Source of the DNA: Chaetorhynchus papuensis
Taxonomy: Eukaryota > Chordata > Aves > Passeriformes > Rhipiduridae
Direction: 5' to 3'
Length of the DNA: 64,000 bases
NCBI GenBank assembly: GCA_013396525.1
Contig: VWYX01000350.1
Location: 78,502-142,501, forward strand
Part shown: positions 1 through 12,802 of the stretch, one piece after another
Layout of the letters: each line of letters starts with the position of its first letter
Position numbering within the stretch: the stretch's first letter is position 1
Program-made: the position numbers and the translations under genes
The notes under the pieces: model-generated
Told to the model about the DNA's origin: nothing
Database searches by the model: none
What the model saw: the letters and a program-made list of their open reading frames with translations, nothing else

Positions 1-1396
1 AATCTAAATATAACTTATATTTAAAATTATAATCCCAAGAATAGCAGCATCTGAGTGGAAATGTCTGACAAGTCAAGCTAGATGTATAGGAGGAATAATC
101 CGATAAAGCAGAGCAAGTATTTATTTTATTCTTGTCTCAGTTAAGCAGTCCTTCCAGGAGAAGACACCTGTGGCAGATAAAGCATAGACAATGCTGGCCA
201 TCCAGTGCTGGGGGGTATATTGGGTTTACATCTCAGGAACTGTGAGTGCCAGCACTGTAGTCTCTCCAGTCCAAACAAAATTCCAAGAGGACGAATTATA
301 TGAAACAACACACATGCAAATTTCACAAGTGAGGCATTAATATTGAAACTAGATCAAGTGTTTAACATGACCCCACTTCAGGTCTTACTCAGCAAACACA
401 AGACATAAAGGAAATAAAAGATTTCTGTGAGCCTTTTCTTCTTCTACAGAAATGACAACTCTTCACCTGGCAAACTACCTGGATAAAAAAAAAAGGACAC
501 AATTTCCTCTGAAGAGACATTGAGGAATGCAAGACATCAGACTGATGTGGGACCAGAGCATCCCATATGGTTGAGGAAAAAGCACTGTCAGCAAAACAGC
601 AGGGAAAGTCACTCCAGGAAGGAAAGAGAAACAAGCCACTGCAATAGGCTTTGTTGTACTTCAATAGCCAATGAACTGTTCAAACTAAATGGTCGCACTG
701 AAAATAAATTTGTAATTACAAGGCCTAGGTTCCTGTCCTTCACTTTAAATGAGTGCAGATTAGTCACTTGGTTAATAACTTGGAGCAAACAGAGCAGAGC
801 GTACACACCTCTGCAGAAAAGGAGAGGAATACTCCCCTCTAACAGAGCCTTACAAACCAACCTAAACCCTACTTTGGCACATGGGCGATTTTCATGGCAT
901 CATACACAACTTGCTTTTTCTGATATGGGAATAGCCATTTGCAATAAACCACGAGATTTTGATAATTCCTAATGCCCTTGCTGTCTCACCTGCCAGATCT
1001 TATTCACTGCTTCCAATGAGTCTTTCCAGGGAGAAAGAAATCTAGAGCAGCAATTGCAGCAGTTATGAAATGAAACCAAAACACTGTCATTTGGGAAGGC
1101 AAAATGCTTCTTCAGTTCCATATGTACATTTTCTGTACAAATTTCCTTATCCCGCTCCCTCCATGCAATTATGTTTCACAGCCAAGATTTGTTAACTATT
1201 AGCTCGACATAAATGAAAGTATCAGAGAATGAAAAAAAGCTGTACTTACTTTGCAGGGCTATAATCCTGGTAAACGAATCAATGAACCGAGCACAGCACG
1301 AAGAACCAGCTGCCCGTGCTGAAACCTTGCTGAGCAGAAGACTCTGTTACTTGCCTACTCAGTGACACCACTCCCACTTTCCCAACCTCAATTTGT

Positions 1397-1410
1397 GCAC
1401 ACACACACAC
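1397..1410. repeat. Short (CA)n microsatellite
   Basis: About seven CA units directly followed by a CT-rich tract. It is short and probably of no functional weight, but it could be length-polymorphic. Confidence 0.7.
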
Positions 1411-4400
1411 TCCCTCTCACTCTCGCTTTTTTTTTCCCTCTGCCTTAATCATTCTTCGTTGGCAACTCCTACATTGGAGGAGCAAAATGATTCACACCAG
1501 AGTTGTCTTTGCCTGCCCAGCCACTGAAGACAATAACAAGCTCTGGCAGGAAAGAGCAGCCCTGTGTGTTGCCTTCAGCAAGCACAGTACAAAAGGCACC
1601 AGACAAGAATGAACGAAGGCTACAAAGGAGAGAATGCAGGATTTGACGAGCAATTAAAAGACCTTCTCAGCAAAATCAGCACTCGAAGAAACTCCAATTG
1701 CGATTACCACTATTTGCAGAAAAATTGCAGTTGTGAAAAAGAGACCCAGAAGACAACCAAAACACGTAGAAGTGTGTGGCTGGGCACTTTGCATCAGTAT
1801 ATGCATTAAGACAGTATCTTAACTCTGCCCAAGAGGCATATGTATGTGTTTGGCTGCCTAAAAAGCCCAAGGTCAAACTGGAGTTAATGCTCAAAGGAAA
1901 ACATCTTGTTGCTGCAAAGCAAAGCTCCCTCCCATAAGCAGCCAGGTCCTCTGCAGGGGAGCAGCCTTCCGTGCTGCCAGCTGTCCCCAGAGGTGGTAGG
2001 GGAACAGAAAATCCCAGCCCTTCACTTCCAGAACGGGCACCACTGGGTTCATGTAATACAGCCCATGCTAGTACCAATGAACATGACAGGGTGGGAAAAG
2101 AAAGGGAGAGGGAGAGGTGCCGGTGCCGCCCACCAGGTCTGTTTTCTATAATTTGAAAGAAGTATGCAGTCCTTACCAAGAAAGAGGTGTCTTACCCCTG
2201 CTCCACACAATTCCCTGGCTGGGCAGCCAAGCTTCCCACAGTGGACACCACCAGAATTACCCCCTGGGAGGCCGTGGCTGCCCCTCAGTCCCCATGAGGA
2301 AACTGCCCCACACCACAGGCACAGCCCAGGTTCACACCTGAGTAACCCCAGGTGGCCCTGCATATTTTTAGACTACAAAAGGCATAAGCAAGATAATTGA
2401 ATTTGCTTTCAGGTTTGAAGTGCTGGTGTGCCCAGCTGCCCAAATGAAAGGGGTAGGGCACCAAAGGATGCATTTTCACCAAAACAGTACTTCCTTGGTG
2501 ACAGTGGGAATTGGGGAGATGGTATCTCCTTCTGGAACGACATGTTTCTGTGTTGCTTTGAGCATAAATCAGGCCACACCACAGCATCCAGATCAGGTCC
2601 TACCCATGTTTCCTTCCAAAAGGCTCCTAAGCTCTTATTACCCAAATGATTTTTTTTTTTTTTGTGCTGTGATGCAGATGGAGTTCACCTTCCATCACTG
2701 CCAGACAGCAAATTTAAAATTCATATCCTTTTCCATAACTGAATTCATAACAAAGACAGGGTGTGGATATGTTTAGGCAATTAAAATAAGATACAGGCCA
2801 CTAGCTAAACTGTGCCATCTGGGACATCATTGTTATGTATCTAATTAAGCCTTCTGTAAGAGAAATGTTTATGAAAATACACAATAATGTTGGCTGCCAG
2901 ACTCTTCTCAGATGTCTGCAGGTAATCAAAAGCCAAGTGTTACCATCTCTGCAAAAGAAAACCTTTTTTCAGACCCAGGTCTAACAAGTATGGTCACTGT
3001 GAAGTGGCTTCTGGATAAGCTGCAGAGAGGTGGACAACAGGCAGACTGCCTTCACAGAGACAGCACAACTCACCAGATCCATGTCCTTCCTACTCACAGG
3101 CGGGAAATACAGATATATGTGCCTCAAAAGGCTGGACAGTGGGAAAGGGAAAGGGCTCTGCCTTTCCCTTGATGGAAAGACGGAGGCGTGTCAACATCAC
3201 TTACACTTCACTGGGTAACTGCTCTGCGATGGCTGAGATCTGGCACTGTGTAGCAGTACAGAATCCTTCAGTCTGACCTAGTTAGTGCTGAAAAATTAAT
3301 TAATTCTGATCATGGTGCCACAAAACTAGTAATTACTGCTGCAATTGTTATGCTTCAAGTGAAGAAGTCCACACTGGCTCTGGAAAGTGAGTGACTCACG
3401 GGGCAGTCTTTCTTCCCCTAAGAATGGACAGTTTGGGCTCACTTGCTCTTGGAGGCAGTGTTAAAATAACCGTGACTTCCTGCTAGCTACTTATTCAGAT
3501 TGATGGGAATTGCTGGCATATAACTGGATCTTCCTTACAGCCCAACAAGGAAGATGTGTAAAAGCAGAAGATGCTGAGTTGAAAAGTAAGAAGTTTATAG
3601 TTGAAGTTTGCACAGAACACGAAGTGACGCAGTTGCCCAGGAACACTCTTCCTCAGTCCAACTGAATAACAACTACTTGCATCAGCATCCCCATGTCCTT
3701 CATTTGCCTTTCACTAAATTTCTTCTGCTCAGTTTAATCTCAAAGTATTTTCAGCTCACACCTATTATGACCCGGCTTTCTACCACCACATTAAAAAAAA
3801 AAAAACAGAACCAATAACAGGATTTTTCCTTATGAAAAAATCAAAACTATTTTTAAGCCCCCTGTGAATTGGACACCTCCTACCATGATATTATCAAAAA
3901 ATAGGTAAAAGGATAAGGTAGGAACAATGGGGATGTGACATGGAACACTCTGAATCTAAAAGTGTCTTTTAACACAGACAAGTTACAGTCTACTGGCAAT
4001 GCAATAAATGAGCTACTGTCCTCACTCTTCCAGGTCTCAAGGGAAAATCCAAAGACGTTGCTGGATGCTAGGATCCAGCAGCCACATTTGTGTGTCTGCA
4101 TCTCTGAACTGGCATGCCAGACACACTTCATTGCAGAAGGGATGCAACCCACCAGGTGACTCTCCTGTTACTCAGCCTGCTCTCAGTCCTCACTCCCCTG
4201 GCTCTCCCTGCCACTCCCTCCTAGGAACGCTGTTCCTGCATGCTGCTGGAAAGGAAAAATCACCAGCTGCCTTCTCCCCACTCTTCAAGCAAACTCGTTT
4301 GTGGGGAGGGAATACTCCTGCTGCTCAATAGAGCATGAAGAACCATTTCAATTATTTCAGAGGCTCAAAGTATCCACTCTAGTCCTTATTTTTCCTACCC

Positions 4401-5127
4401 CCTAATCACTAACTCTTAGTGCATGTCTGATTCCAACTAATGCTGGTGTATTCAGACGACCACATAGGAAATTATCTACAAGTGGGACTGAACAATGAAT
4501 AGAACAAAACTGGTGCACTCTTTCTACACAGTCAGTCATGAAAGATTTTCTAATCGAGTCACAGCTTTCACAATAAGCTTTGGATCTTGCAAGGAAACCA
4601 GTTATTTGTACAGTTTTGTTTTGTTTCAGTGGCCTACAACTTTAACACAATTAGAAATATTTAAAGGGTAAGAAAGACTGCAGTGTCTGTAAACAGGTAT
4701 ACACAGCAGAGCTTTTCATAGTTTTCACATAGCTTGGGTCTATATTACTATTTAATAATAGGAATAAACCATAGCCAAAGTATTTTTTCATTTCATAAGA
4801 AATGCTAGTAAAGAGCACATCGACCACAAGCTAATTTGAAATTAAAATAACACTTACAATAACAAAGCATTACTCCATGGTTCCACTGAGAGAGACATAA
4901 ACTGAACAGCCACAAAGTGCCTTTTTTTTTCCCCTCCCAAGGCATCTGCACCCATACGTGTAAAGGATGGTGTCACACAGCGACACACTGAACCAACACA
5001 TTCACATGGCAGCAAAATAGTTTTCTTCAGACATCTCTGCTGACGTCGAAGCATTACTCACCAGTTATTACTTCTAATAACAGACAGGAAATTAATTTCT
5101 CATACTTTAATGTGCTCGCTTTTGTGC

Positions 5128-5192
5128 TGGGGTTTTTCGTGGTTTGTTTTTTTGTTGGTTTGTTTTTCGCGGGGTTTTTTTTTTTTTTTTGG
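5128..5192. repeat. T-rich low-complexity tract
   Basis: Runs of T are interrupted by GG and CG, ending in a homopolymer of about 17 T. This is simple-sequence DNA without coding potential. Confidence 0.7.
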
Positions 5193-5932
5193 TGAGGCTC
5201 TTCTGGACTCAGGTATATGTTTCATTGGGGGAAAAAAAATTGAAATAGGCAACCAAACAGCTGACAGATTTCAGTGAGAACAAAGCCTTTAATCTTTCCA
5301 TGTGATGGGATCAGGTTGTTGAAGATTTGACTATTTTCCCTAAAGGTGTTGCTCCCAACACCTAGCACTAGGCATAATGCTTAGTGTAAATCAGCTTAAT
5401 AAAGACATAGATTTGACTGACTACTTGGAATAGCCTTGCAGTGTAACTAGGAATTCAGAATCCAAGGGGAAATTGATAGGTAAACCAACCACACTAAAAA
5501 CTCTGACATGTTACTCTGAAACTGTAAAAAGATCAACTTCTGTGAAACAAAAGCAGAGAGGCAATGCTTTGGATTAATAACTTCTCACCAAAACTCCTGT
5601 GATCCATTCCTTAGGTGAAAAAACCCAACTTTGAACCCATCCCTGTGTGCACTGCTGGTTCAGGGTGCCATCTCATGGGGACAAAGATAATAGTCTTCGT
5701 CATTGGTGCCCATTGTTACTGCATCAGCTTCCTTTGCGAAGCTGGAATTACGATTCAAAACCACCTGCCCTATGTTTGTTCCCGAAAACACACACATTTG
5801 TCATGTTTTCTCAGTATTTTTTTCAATTTAGCGATGCTTTCAAATGTTTTAAGTGTCACTGTCTAGTACTGTTTGGTCAAAAGCACTTTACCACAGGAGT
5901 GCTGTTACTAAGGTCACTTTCCCTACACAAAT

Positions 5933-5958
5933 ATCAAGCACAATTTCTTGTGCTTGAT
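5933..5958. repeat. Perfect 11-bp inverted repeat, 4-nt loop
   Basis: The left arm ATCAAGCACAA (5,933-5,943) and right arm TTGTGCTTGAT (5,948-5,958) are exact reverse complements around the loop TTTC. A transcript of either strand could fold into a short hairpin. No T-tract or pol III element makes a gene likely. Confidence 0.7.
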
Positions 5959-8900
5959 TACAGATTTGTGGAAGACCCCACTGGCGAATTATTGGCAGCA
6001 TAACTACCCATCAGTAAATTCCCAACTGAGCATAGGAGCAATTTTAAAATCATCTGCCTTCAAATAGCAAAATAAAATCCATATGTGGATAAGATTGCTC
6101 TTGTTGACACGGAAACTCTAAAGAGAGAGGAGATCCCATTGACATAAGGTAAATTATGAAACAGCAGAAGTATTTTTCCCAAAAGAAATAAAAGGACCAA
6201 GTAGCTCCCTCCCTCAGACATCAATCTAGTTCTAACTCAAGATTCAGCAGATTCTGGAAGGGATTCCATGACCTTCATTCCTCACCGTAGCAGACCTGGA
6301 CTCTGACACACAGCTTCTCTTCCAGCTCTGTGTTTGCATTACTCCCTTAAGTGTCTCCTCATCAGTATAGAGGAAGGGGGAATGAAACTTAGGGCATTTT
6401 TCCCCCCTTCTTTTAATTCATTGTCATCTGTAGATGAGTCACTTTCTTCTGTAACCCAAGTAGTTAACTCTGTGTGATTAATCGGGGTGAAGGCACATAT
6501 TTTCCCAGGCTTGCTTAGTGCAGTTTGGCAGCCTGAATTTATGCACATTAAAGGAAAACAAAAGCTTAGAATTAATATTTGCTGAATATTTCACTGGAAA
6601 TGGGCGTGACTTCACAAGTTGAATTTACTCCTCTTGTGTGTTTTCAGGGTAGGATGAAGGCCTTTCTTTATCCCTGCATGCAGCTAAGACGAGGGGTGAA
6701 CATGTTAATTCTGGCTTCTCCAGGTGAAAGGCAACCAAACCACAGTGTGGATTCTTGCACACTACTTGGAGAAACACACCCTGCAAAGTTTGTCTGTGTG
6801 ATCAGTAAATTACAGAAGTTATACCAGCAAACCTATCTTGACTCCCTGTTTTAAAATTTACAAATAATGGTCCAAAAGCCCAACTAATGCAAAATGTAAA
6901 CATGATGCCCATGAAAGTGAGGCAGCTACTCCCATAGTCAGCAGCTGAATCAGCTCCTATGACCACTGACCCAGGACTGCAAGACCTGCATCATAAAACA
7001 TGTAGAAAAGAATTTCACATCAGCCCATGACAGGAAAAGTATAAAAAGGCTGTAAATCGTGAGACTCAATTATATATTTTACAAAAGAAAGTTCTAGGAC
7101 TTGATAATAGAATTCTTCCATCTTACTTTCCCAGTTACATTTACCCAGATGATAGGTAACCCACAGAAAAGTAGTTTTCCTCAGTCCTTCTGAGATCTAA
7201 TGGTCCCATTAAGCTTTATGGAAAAACTTCAGAGGATACTGCGTGTCTATTACAGGCTAATAAACTTACTACCACAATAACATTAACATCTATATAACAG
7301 GAGTAGGGCATTAAATTTAATAACACAAAAATGTAATAAGGTGAGATGTCATTACTTGTGGTAATGCAAATACTTCCCTATTTGTCTCTCTAAGGTCAAT
7401 ATTCAAAGCCCACTGCAAAGGTGGCTACTGACTTTAGTGGTTTTGGGTAAAAAAGGACAAGAGACTTCCTAGAGACAATTGCATTGAAAGGTGTGGAGAA
7501 AGCATTGAACATGTGGAAGCACTATAGATAGGTTATGGTAGAATAAGAGCCTGGTTCAAAGAGCTTCCTGCTGAAAATGAAAATTATTCTGCTAAGAGTG
7601 GCAACGATCAAGAGAAAGTTAAATGACTTCTCTATCCAGTTTTTGCTCTTTTCCATACAAGACCTAATTAAAAGGCTTAGGGATTAATAAAGAGGGATCC
7701 AGCAGGGAAATTCTAGCCCAGAAATCTAGTGCAGACTACACTGCAGTGGCTGAACAGCTAGTCTAGTCCCAGACCAGCTCTCTTCCCCTTTCTCACATTA
7801 ATCATCCAGGCTACAAGCCATTCAGTAATGTTGGAAACACTGCTCTCTACAGTCACACAGGCAAAAGTCACTTTGAATTTAGCACGAGAATGAAGTCTGG
7901 AAGCATCAGAGGCAGCCCATCAGTTTTAAAATTTACTCATGCAGATGGATCTCTGTTTTGCAACAGCCAAGTTCAGTTATTCTGCTGTATATTGGAATGG
8001 CAGAAGTTACTGCCCTGTCATCTGTTTAGGGGAGTCTGGTTATACTTTTTAAAGTACCTACTGCAGCAGAACTACTTTTATGCTTCTCACTGCCTAACAC
8101 AATTCAGATTTCTGGTACTCTGGCAACAGTAAACACTACAAGCTTTCTATTGCACAGGAGATTCACAGAAAGAAAATCTGGGTCAACTCGTAGATTTGTG
8201 TCTTTTTTAAGACAGTGAGACACATGCTGTGACAACCAGCTGGCTTGAACCCTTTCATAACACAGGTTGTAGAACCTGATCTACCAATTTTATGAGACCC
8301 ATGAGTTCTCTTTGTATAACAGCATATATTTTTGAAAAATCTGGCAGTGATTAAAACAGACCCCCAGGTGATGAGAGCATCTACAATATCCTTAGGAGTT
8401 GTTCCAATGATTCTACAGGTCATCAAAATTTTAAATGAAGGCAGTATGAAGCAATCTAAAGTGCACAGTCCAAACTTGAACATTTCTAAACTCAAAGAAA
8501 CATTGGCTGGGGAGCACTTTTTAAACTTTTAACAATAAAATCTCTGAGGTGAATAGGGCTGTATAAGGCTGTTAAGTCCTGTGACTATGAAAACATTTCA
8601 AAAAGAAATGCTGCTGCACCAAACTCAACAATGCATAGCACAAAACCCCTGAACTCATATATGTGTAAAAGAGCTGGCAGTTTCCAGCTGGCAAAATTGT
8701 GTATTTTAAATGAAAATGAGTCAACCAATACAGCCCTGAGGCCACATCTGCTCAACTGTACAAAAAGTCATCATCAAAGAGATTTTATTCCATTCAATTT
8801 CAACAAGTTATCAAGACCTAACACATGAAATGCTATGCAGAAAAGACCTAGGTGAAATGTTTGTCCTTGGTCTCTATATAGAATGCCCATGAGTGTCCCT

Positions 8901-9540
8901 GTCTGCTGAGTTCAAGATGAGAAAATCCTCAGAAATCTCCAGACTTATGCTTGTAGAGGGCAAATATTGCCCTTGAAGATAACACATGCAAAGTTAAGAA
9001 AAATACTGTTTAAGATTTCATTTTTATTCATGACAATTTCTGTTGGTACTAATGCAACAGTAGGAAAAAAAAGTCCTGAAATTCACTATGCTAAATATTG
9101 TTCAAAAAACACAGTAGTAGCAGTGGACAGTATATTTCACAATTTAAGAAAATAAGCTACATTTTTATTTCTGTGCTCTGTCAAAAGATCAAGTGAACAG
9201 TTTCAAAATGTGCCCTGAGTTATACCTGCAATCATTTTCTTAGGCTATTTTCATGTTGTGCTAGATTAATCTCACTATGAACTACAGGAATATACATCAT
9301 AAGTCATTCCATTGCCTGGAATAAACTTAGCTTAGTCCAGAAAACAACACATTTTTTATATATGCACACCTGATTTGAAATCAGTGTGCCTTCAAGCATT
9401 TACATATTTTGAATTTCCAAGTTTAAAAATGAAACCAGAAGTAGGGTGAAAATTAACACAACTAAGATAGATGAAGAGTTTAGCTCAAAAGTGACAAATT
9501 TAACTTTTCTTTCCCGGGCAGGCACAACCAGACCCATTAC

Positions 9541-10106
9541 TGTACGACGGCAGGAAGTATTGTCACCATCCACCTCAGACCCATGAAATGAGGTAGAGTC
9601 TGAGGACCAAAATCCAGTGCTTCAAATCTTGCCCCGAAGCTCATTCTTGTCTCCAATGCCATAGATGTAACACGGCTTTATTTTGTTGTCAGTCTTTCTG
9701 GTCCTGAATACAACTTTAATTCTCTCCCTCCTGGGCTCCACAGCTACACAACACCTTCTCTGTGCCCAGGGCCCCAAGTGCATTAGGAACAAGAGCTCTT
9801 TGGACACAGCCCTCCTCCATAAGGCTGCTGTGGTTTCAGTGTTATTACAAGTGGTTATGTATGGCAGCCATCCACCTGGGAATACCACAGCAGCAGTACT
9901 CCCACAGGCACTATGTAACAGGCAGGAAGATTCCCAAGGACAGCTGGTGGCTTGCAGTGCTCCTGCTTTTTGGCCCAGCGTGTTTCCCAGTGAGGAGAAG
10001 GGACACAGCTGCACCACAAGTCCATTGCAGGTCCTGTCCCAAGTGCACGAGCTCTTTGCGTGTACATCAAACTGGATCGAGATGCTGTAATGGGATCTGG
10101 ACAACC
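9541..10106 (-). mobile_element. Possible degenerate ERV LTR
   Basis: This block is richer in G+C than its surroundings. Read on the minus strand it has an AATAAA poly(A) signal (complement at 9,677-9,682), a U5-like stretch after it, and a CA end (TG on the plus strand at 9,541). That is the general layout of an avian retroviral LTR. I could not find a target-site duplication or the U3 boundary, and no gag, pol or env coding sequence adjoins it. The right end is a guess. It could instead be ordinary unique sequence. Confidence 0.33.
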
Positions 10107-12169
10107 TGAATTTGACTTGCTGGTGTTGCTACTGACAGCCTTTGTTACCTAGATCAGATTGATCTGACCAGATTCAGCATCATTTCATCAGCTAGAAAAA
10201 TACAGAAAAACAGAGGCTATATTTTCCTGCCTTCTCTGCCTTGTCTGTCTGCACTGTTAAGCTCTCTAAGGCAGTGACTTCCCTTCCCTGCATGGCTCTC
10301 ATGTCATCCAGTTAATGCCAGTCTCACTCTGATGGTAACATCACTCATCTCTAGCTACCCCTCAGCTGCCACAGCAGAGGAGAATCATAGCTATGACACC
10401 TGGTTGTGCTGTAGGCATGACTTGTTTTATCAATGTATCCACCTCCTCCTGGCCCAAGGTGTCCAGGCAACACGCAGTGTGGGCCCCTTCTCTCCAAAGC
10501 AAGATATGGCAGCAGGAAGCATTCTCCACAACAGCTTACTCAGCCTCAGGAAACATGGGAGATCATCAGTGCCTGTGCCACGCAATGCCACAGCAAGGTG
10601 AGCAACAATGCCCCAGGCAGCTGTGGGATGGACTTAGCTGAGGCCAGTAGGTACCCACACTAACATCTTTAATGTTTTATTTTCTTTACACTTAGTTGTA
10701 CACAAAGAATATGGGAACACGGGAACTTCAGCACTGGGAAGTATTAGATAATGCAACTGTACTTGTCCCTCAAACTGAAGTAATACCCTTAACATGACAC
10801 TTCATTAGCTTCTCAAGAAATAATCTTGATGTCATTACTCAGCATTCATCCAGTCTTGCCTCAGGCAAAACTAGCTGCAAAGTCAAATTATAGCAGGAAT
10901 ATCATATGAGTAAGACTTAAGGAAGGAGTGCAAGATTTAGCCTGTTATCTGTAAATGACAGAGGTGCCTTTTCTGATTTACTTTCTTTAATCACATTTGC
11001 AGAAACCAGGTTGGTTTTTTTCTGGAGTTTCAGAAGCCAGTTCAGTGTGACTGGAGAGGCATACTTACACTCTTGTAACGTACTTATTGTTTTAGACCTA
11101 AGTCTAAATGCTAAATACAACATTAAAGAATTAAAAATCACAGGTACAGATGACACAGACAGAATTACTAGCATCAGGAACGTATCTGAGAATACTCTGT
11201 TACGCTAATCAGAATGAGGAGGTAAAGCCAAAAAGAAAATGATACCCCAAGGAAGTAGCCTGTTTTAAAAAAAAAGGAGGTTAAAAGTAGCCCAAAGGCT
11301 TCACAATGGGATAATCTACCATGAAAGACTAAAAGCAAGGGGTTTGCCTCCTCCTTTGAAGATGGAATAAGAAAGAAATGGATATACGTGATTTAACCCA
11401 CAGTTTTCCTGAGCACTTCCTACCATCGATGCTACACTTGAACCCTGATGACCATATAGCTGTAAGGTTCCTTTAGAAATCATCACCTCTCCTTTCTCTT
11501 TGGCCAATTCCAGTTGTCTTTTGTGGCAAATTCTCTTTACCATCTCATTTCCCACAGCCTGATGACATGACTTAATCTTTCCTACATCATGTCTTTACAC
11601 ATTTGCAGTCGAGCCAAGGAGAACAGCTTTTACTGACCATGTCTAAAAATCAACCAAAGCATCCTCAACACGTGAGGACACTTACCAAAATAAACTGCCA
11701 ACCAGATGACTTAATGAAGAGATTACCATGGCATTCCCTGGTACAGGGGAAACTGTGGATATGCCTTCTTCCCTCTGCCCAGAACAGCCTACTGACGGTA
11801 TTTAAAAAGTTCAGTGGACTTTTATTACGAAATAAAATCAAAAAAGTTACACTGGAATTATTAAGTCAAACCTGCACTGTGGTAACTTGGAGGTACTTGG
11901 AAGAATGGTCTATTATAGTTAAGTTTCCCAGATACTCCCTCTTTTGCCATAAAGGAATTAAAAGTACCAGAGAGGAAGATATGGCACTTATTTAGCAGAC
12001 ATGCCCACATGCACACAGCAAGTTGGCTTTCCAGAACTGGTTTATAACTGGTTGTGTGTTGAGTCACTTCCTCCTCCCCACTGTGTGAGCATCGCACGTC
12101 ACCTGATCTTCATTACCCACACATAGGTGAGTGACACTTGCTCATGCCTGCGTCAGGATTGATTAAACA
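10107..12169. other. Intergenic DNA upstream of VPS4B
   Basis: No gene is seen. The stretch at 10,330-10,660 is open in several frames at once and somewhat GC-rich, but the translations show no known domain and no splice-bounded exon pattern. The rest is AT-rich unique-looking DNA. Distal enhancers of VPS4B could lie here but nothing in the sequence singles one out. Confidence 0.55.
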
Positions 12170-12543
12170 GGTTTGGGCCTGTTTAGTCTGGACAAGAGAG
12201 GACTGAGAGGGGATCTTATTTAATGAATATTAAATATCTCCAAGGCGGGTGCCAAGAGGATGGTGCCAGACTCTTTTTGGTCGTGCCCAGCGACAAGATG
12301 GGGAGCAGCGGCAATAAACTAAAACATAAGTAGTCCGACCTCAACATGAGGAAGAACTTCTTTATGTAGAGGGTGGCAGAGCACTGTGACAGGCCGCCCA
12401 GGGAGGCCGTGGAATCTCCTCTGGAGAGATTCCAAACCGAACCTGGATGCGCTCCTGTATCACCTGCTTCAGGTGACCCTGCCTTGGCAGTGGGGTCGGA
12501 CGGGATGATCCCGGCAGATCCCTTCCAAGCCCAAACGCCCTAT
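12170..12543 (+). mobile_element. CR1 LINE 3' fragment at VPS4B promoter
   Basis: The sequence follows the CR1 3' end in order: a 'GGCCTGTTTAGTCTGGA' segment, 'GAGGAAGAACTTCTTTATG', 'GAGGGTGGCAGAGCACTG', then the 'CCTGCCTTGGCAG...GATGATCCC' tail ending in a degraded form of the usual CCAACCC motif. It is 5'-truncated, as most CR1 copies are, and diverged. Its 3' end lies about 230 bases before the VPS4B start codon and merges with the CpG island, so the repeat borders or forms part of the promoter. The family call is from memory of the consensus; subfamily is not assignable by eye. Confidence 0.85.
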
Positions 12544-12608
12544 CGGCGAGCGAGCCCTGGCCCGGGGCACAGCCGCGGCCGGGGGCGGGCCGGGCGCTCG
12601 GGGCGGGC

Positions 12609-12654
12609 CCGGAAGCGGAGGCGGAAGCGGCGCTCGGCGCTCGGTGCGGAAGCG
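12609..12654 (+). promoter_or_regulatory. Array of three ETS-type motifs
   Basis: CCGGAAGCG, GCGGAAGCG and GCGGAAGCG occur within 46 bases, about 120-170 bases before the start codon. CCGGAAG is the core bound by GABPA and ELK-family factors at many TATA-less promoters. The array probably sits close to the transcription start, though binding is inferred. Confidence 0.6.
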
Positions 12655-12775
12655 GCGCGGAGGCCGCGGTTTCGGTTCTGCGGGCGGCGGGGCAGGGGCG
12701 CTGCGCCAGCGGCAGCCGGGCCCGCTCCCCGCGCCAGTCTCCTGCCGCTCCCTCTCCTCCCTCCGCCGCGCCGCC

Positions 12776-12802
12776 ATGGCGGCCAACACCGGCAACCTGC
12801 AG
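12776..12802 (+). CDS. VPS4B: VPS4B coding exon 1
   Basis: Encodes MAANTGNLQ (residues 1-9). The start has a strong Kozak context (GCCGCCATGG, G at -3 and +4). The exon ends in CAG before GTACAG; the intron is phase 0. The human protein differs here but has the same length, which supports this start. Confidence 0.93.

Larger units (their letters stand above)
1..9480. other. Intergenic DNA, no supportable gene
   Basis: I read both strands and found no coding exon with recognisable family similarity. Open frames are short, overlap on both strands and contain many low-complexity or translated-noise stretches. By synteny with other vertebrates the clade-B serpins should lie on this side of VPS4B, but I see no serpin exon on either strand, so those genes, if present, begin further left. 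Small features only: a (CA)n run at about 1,397-1,410, a T/G-rich low-complexity stretch at about 5,128-5,192 and a short hairpin at 5,933-5,958. Non-coding regulatory elements or untranslated exons cannot be excluded by eye. Confidence 0.6.

Noticed and set aside
9622..10109. Overlapping frames of 160, 135 and 115 residues
   Set aside because: They are open on both strands in a GC-richer LTR-like block. None shows a domain or exon boundaries.
10332..10663. Three overlapping + strand frames
   Set aside because: Simultaneous opening in all three frames with no family similarity points to base composition, not coding.
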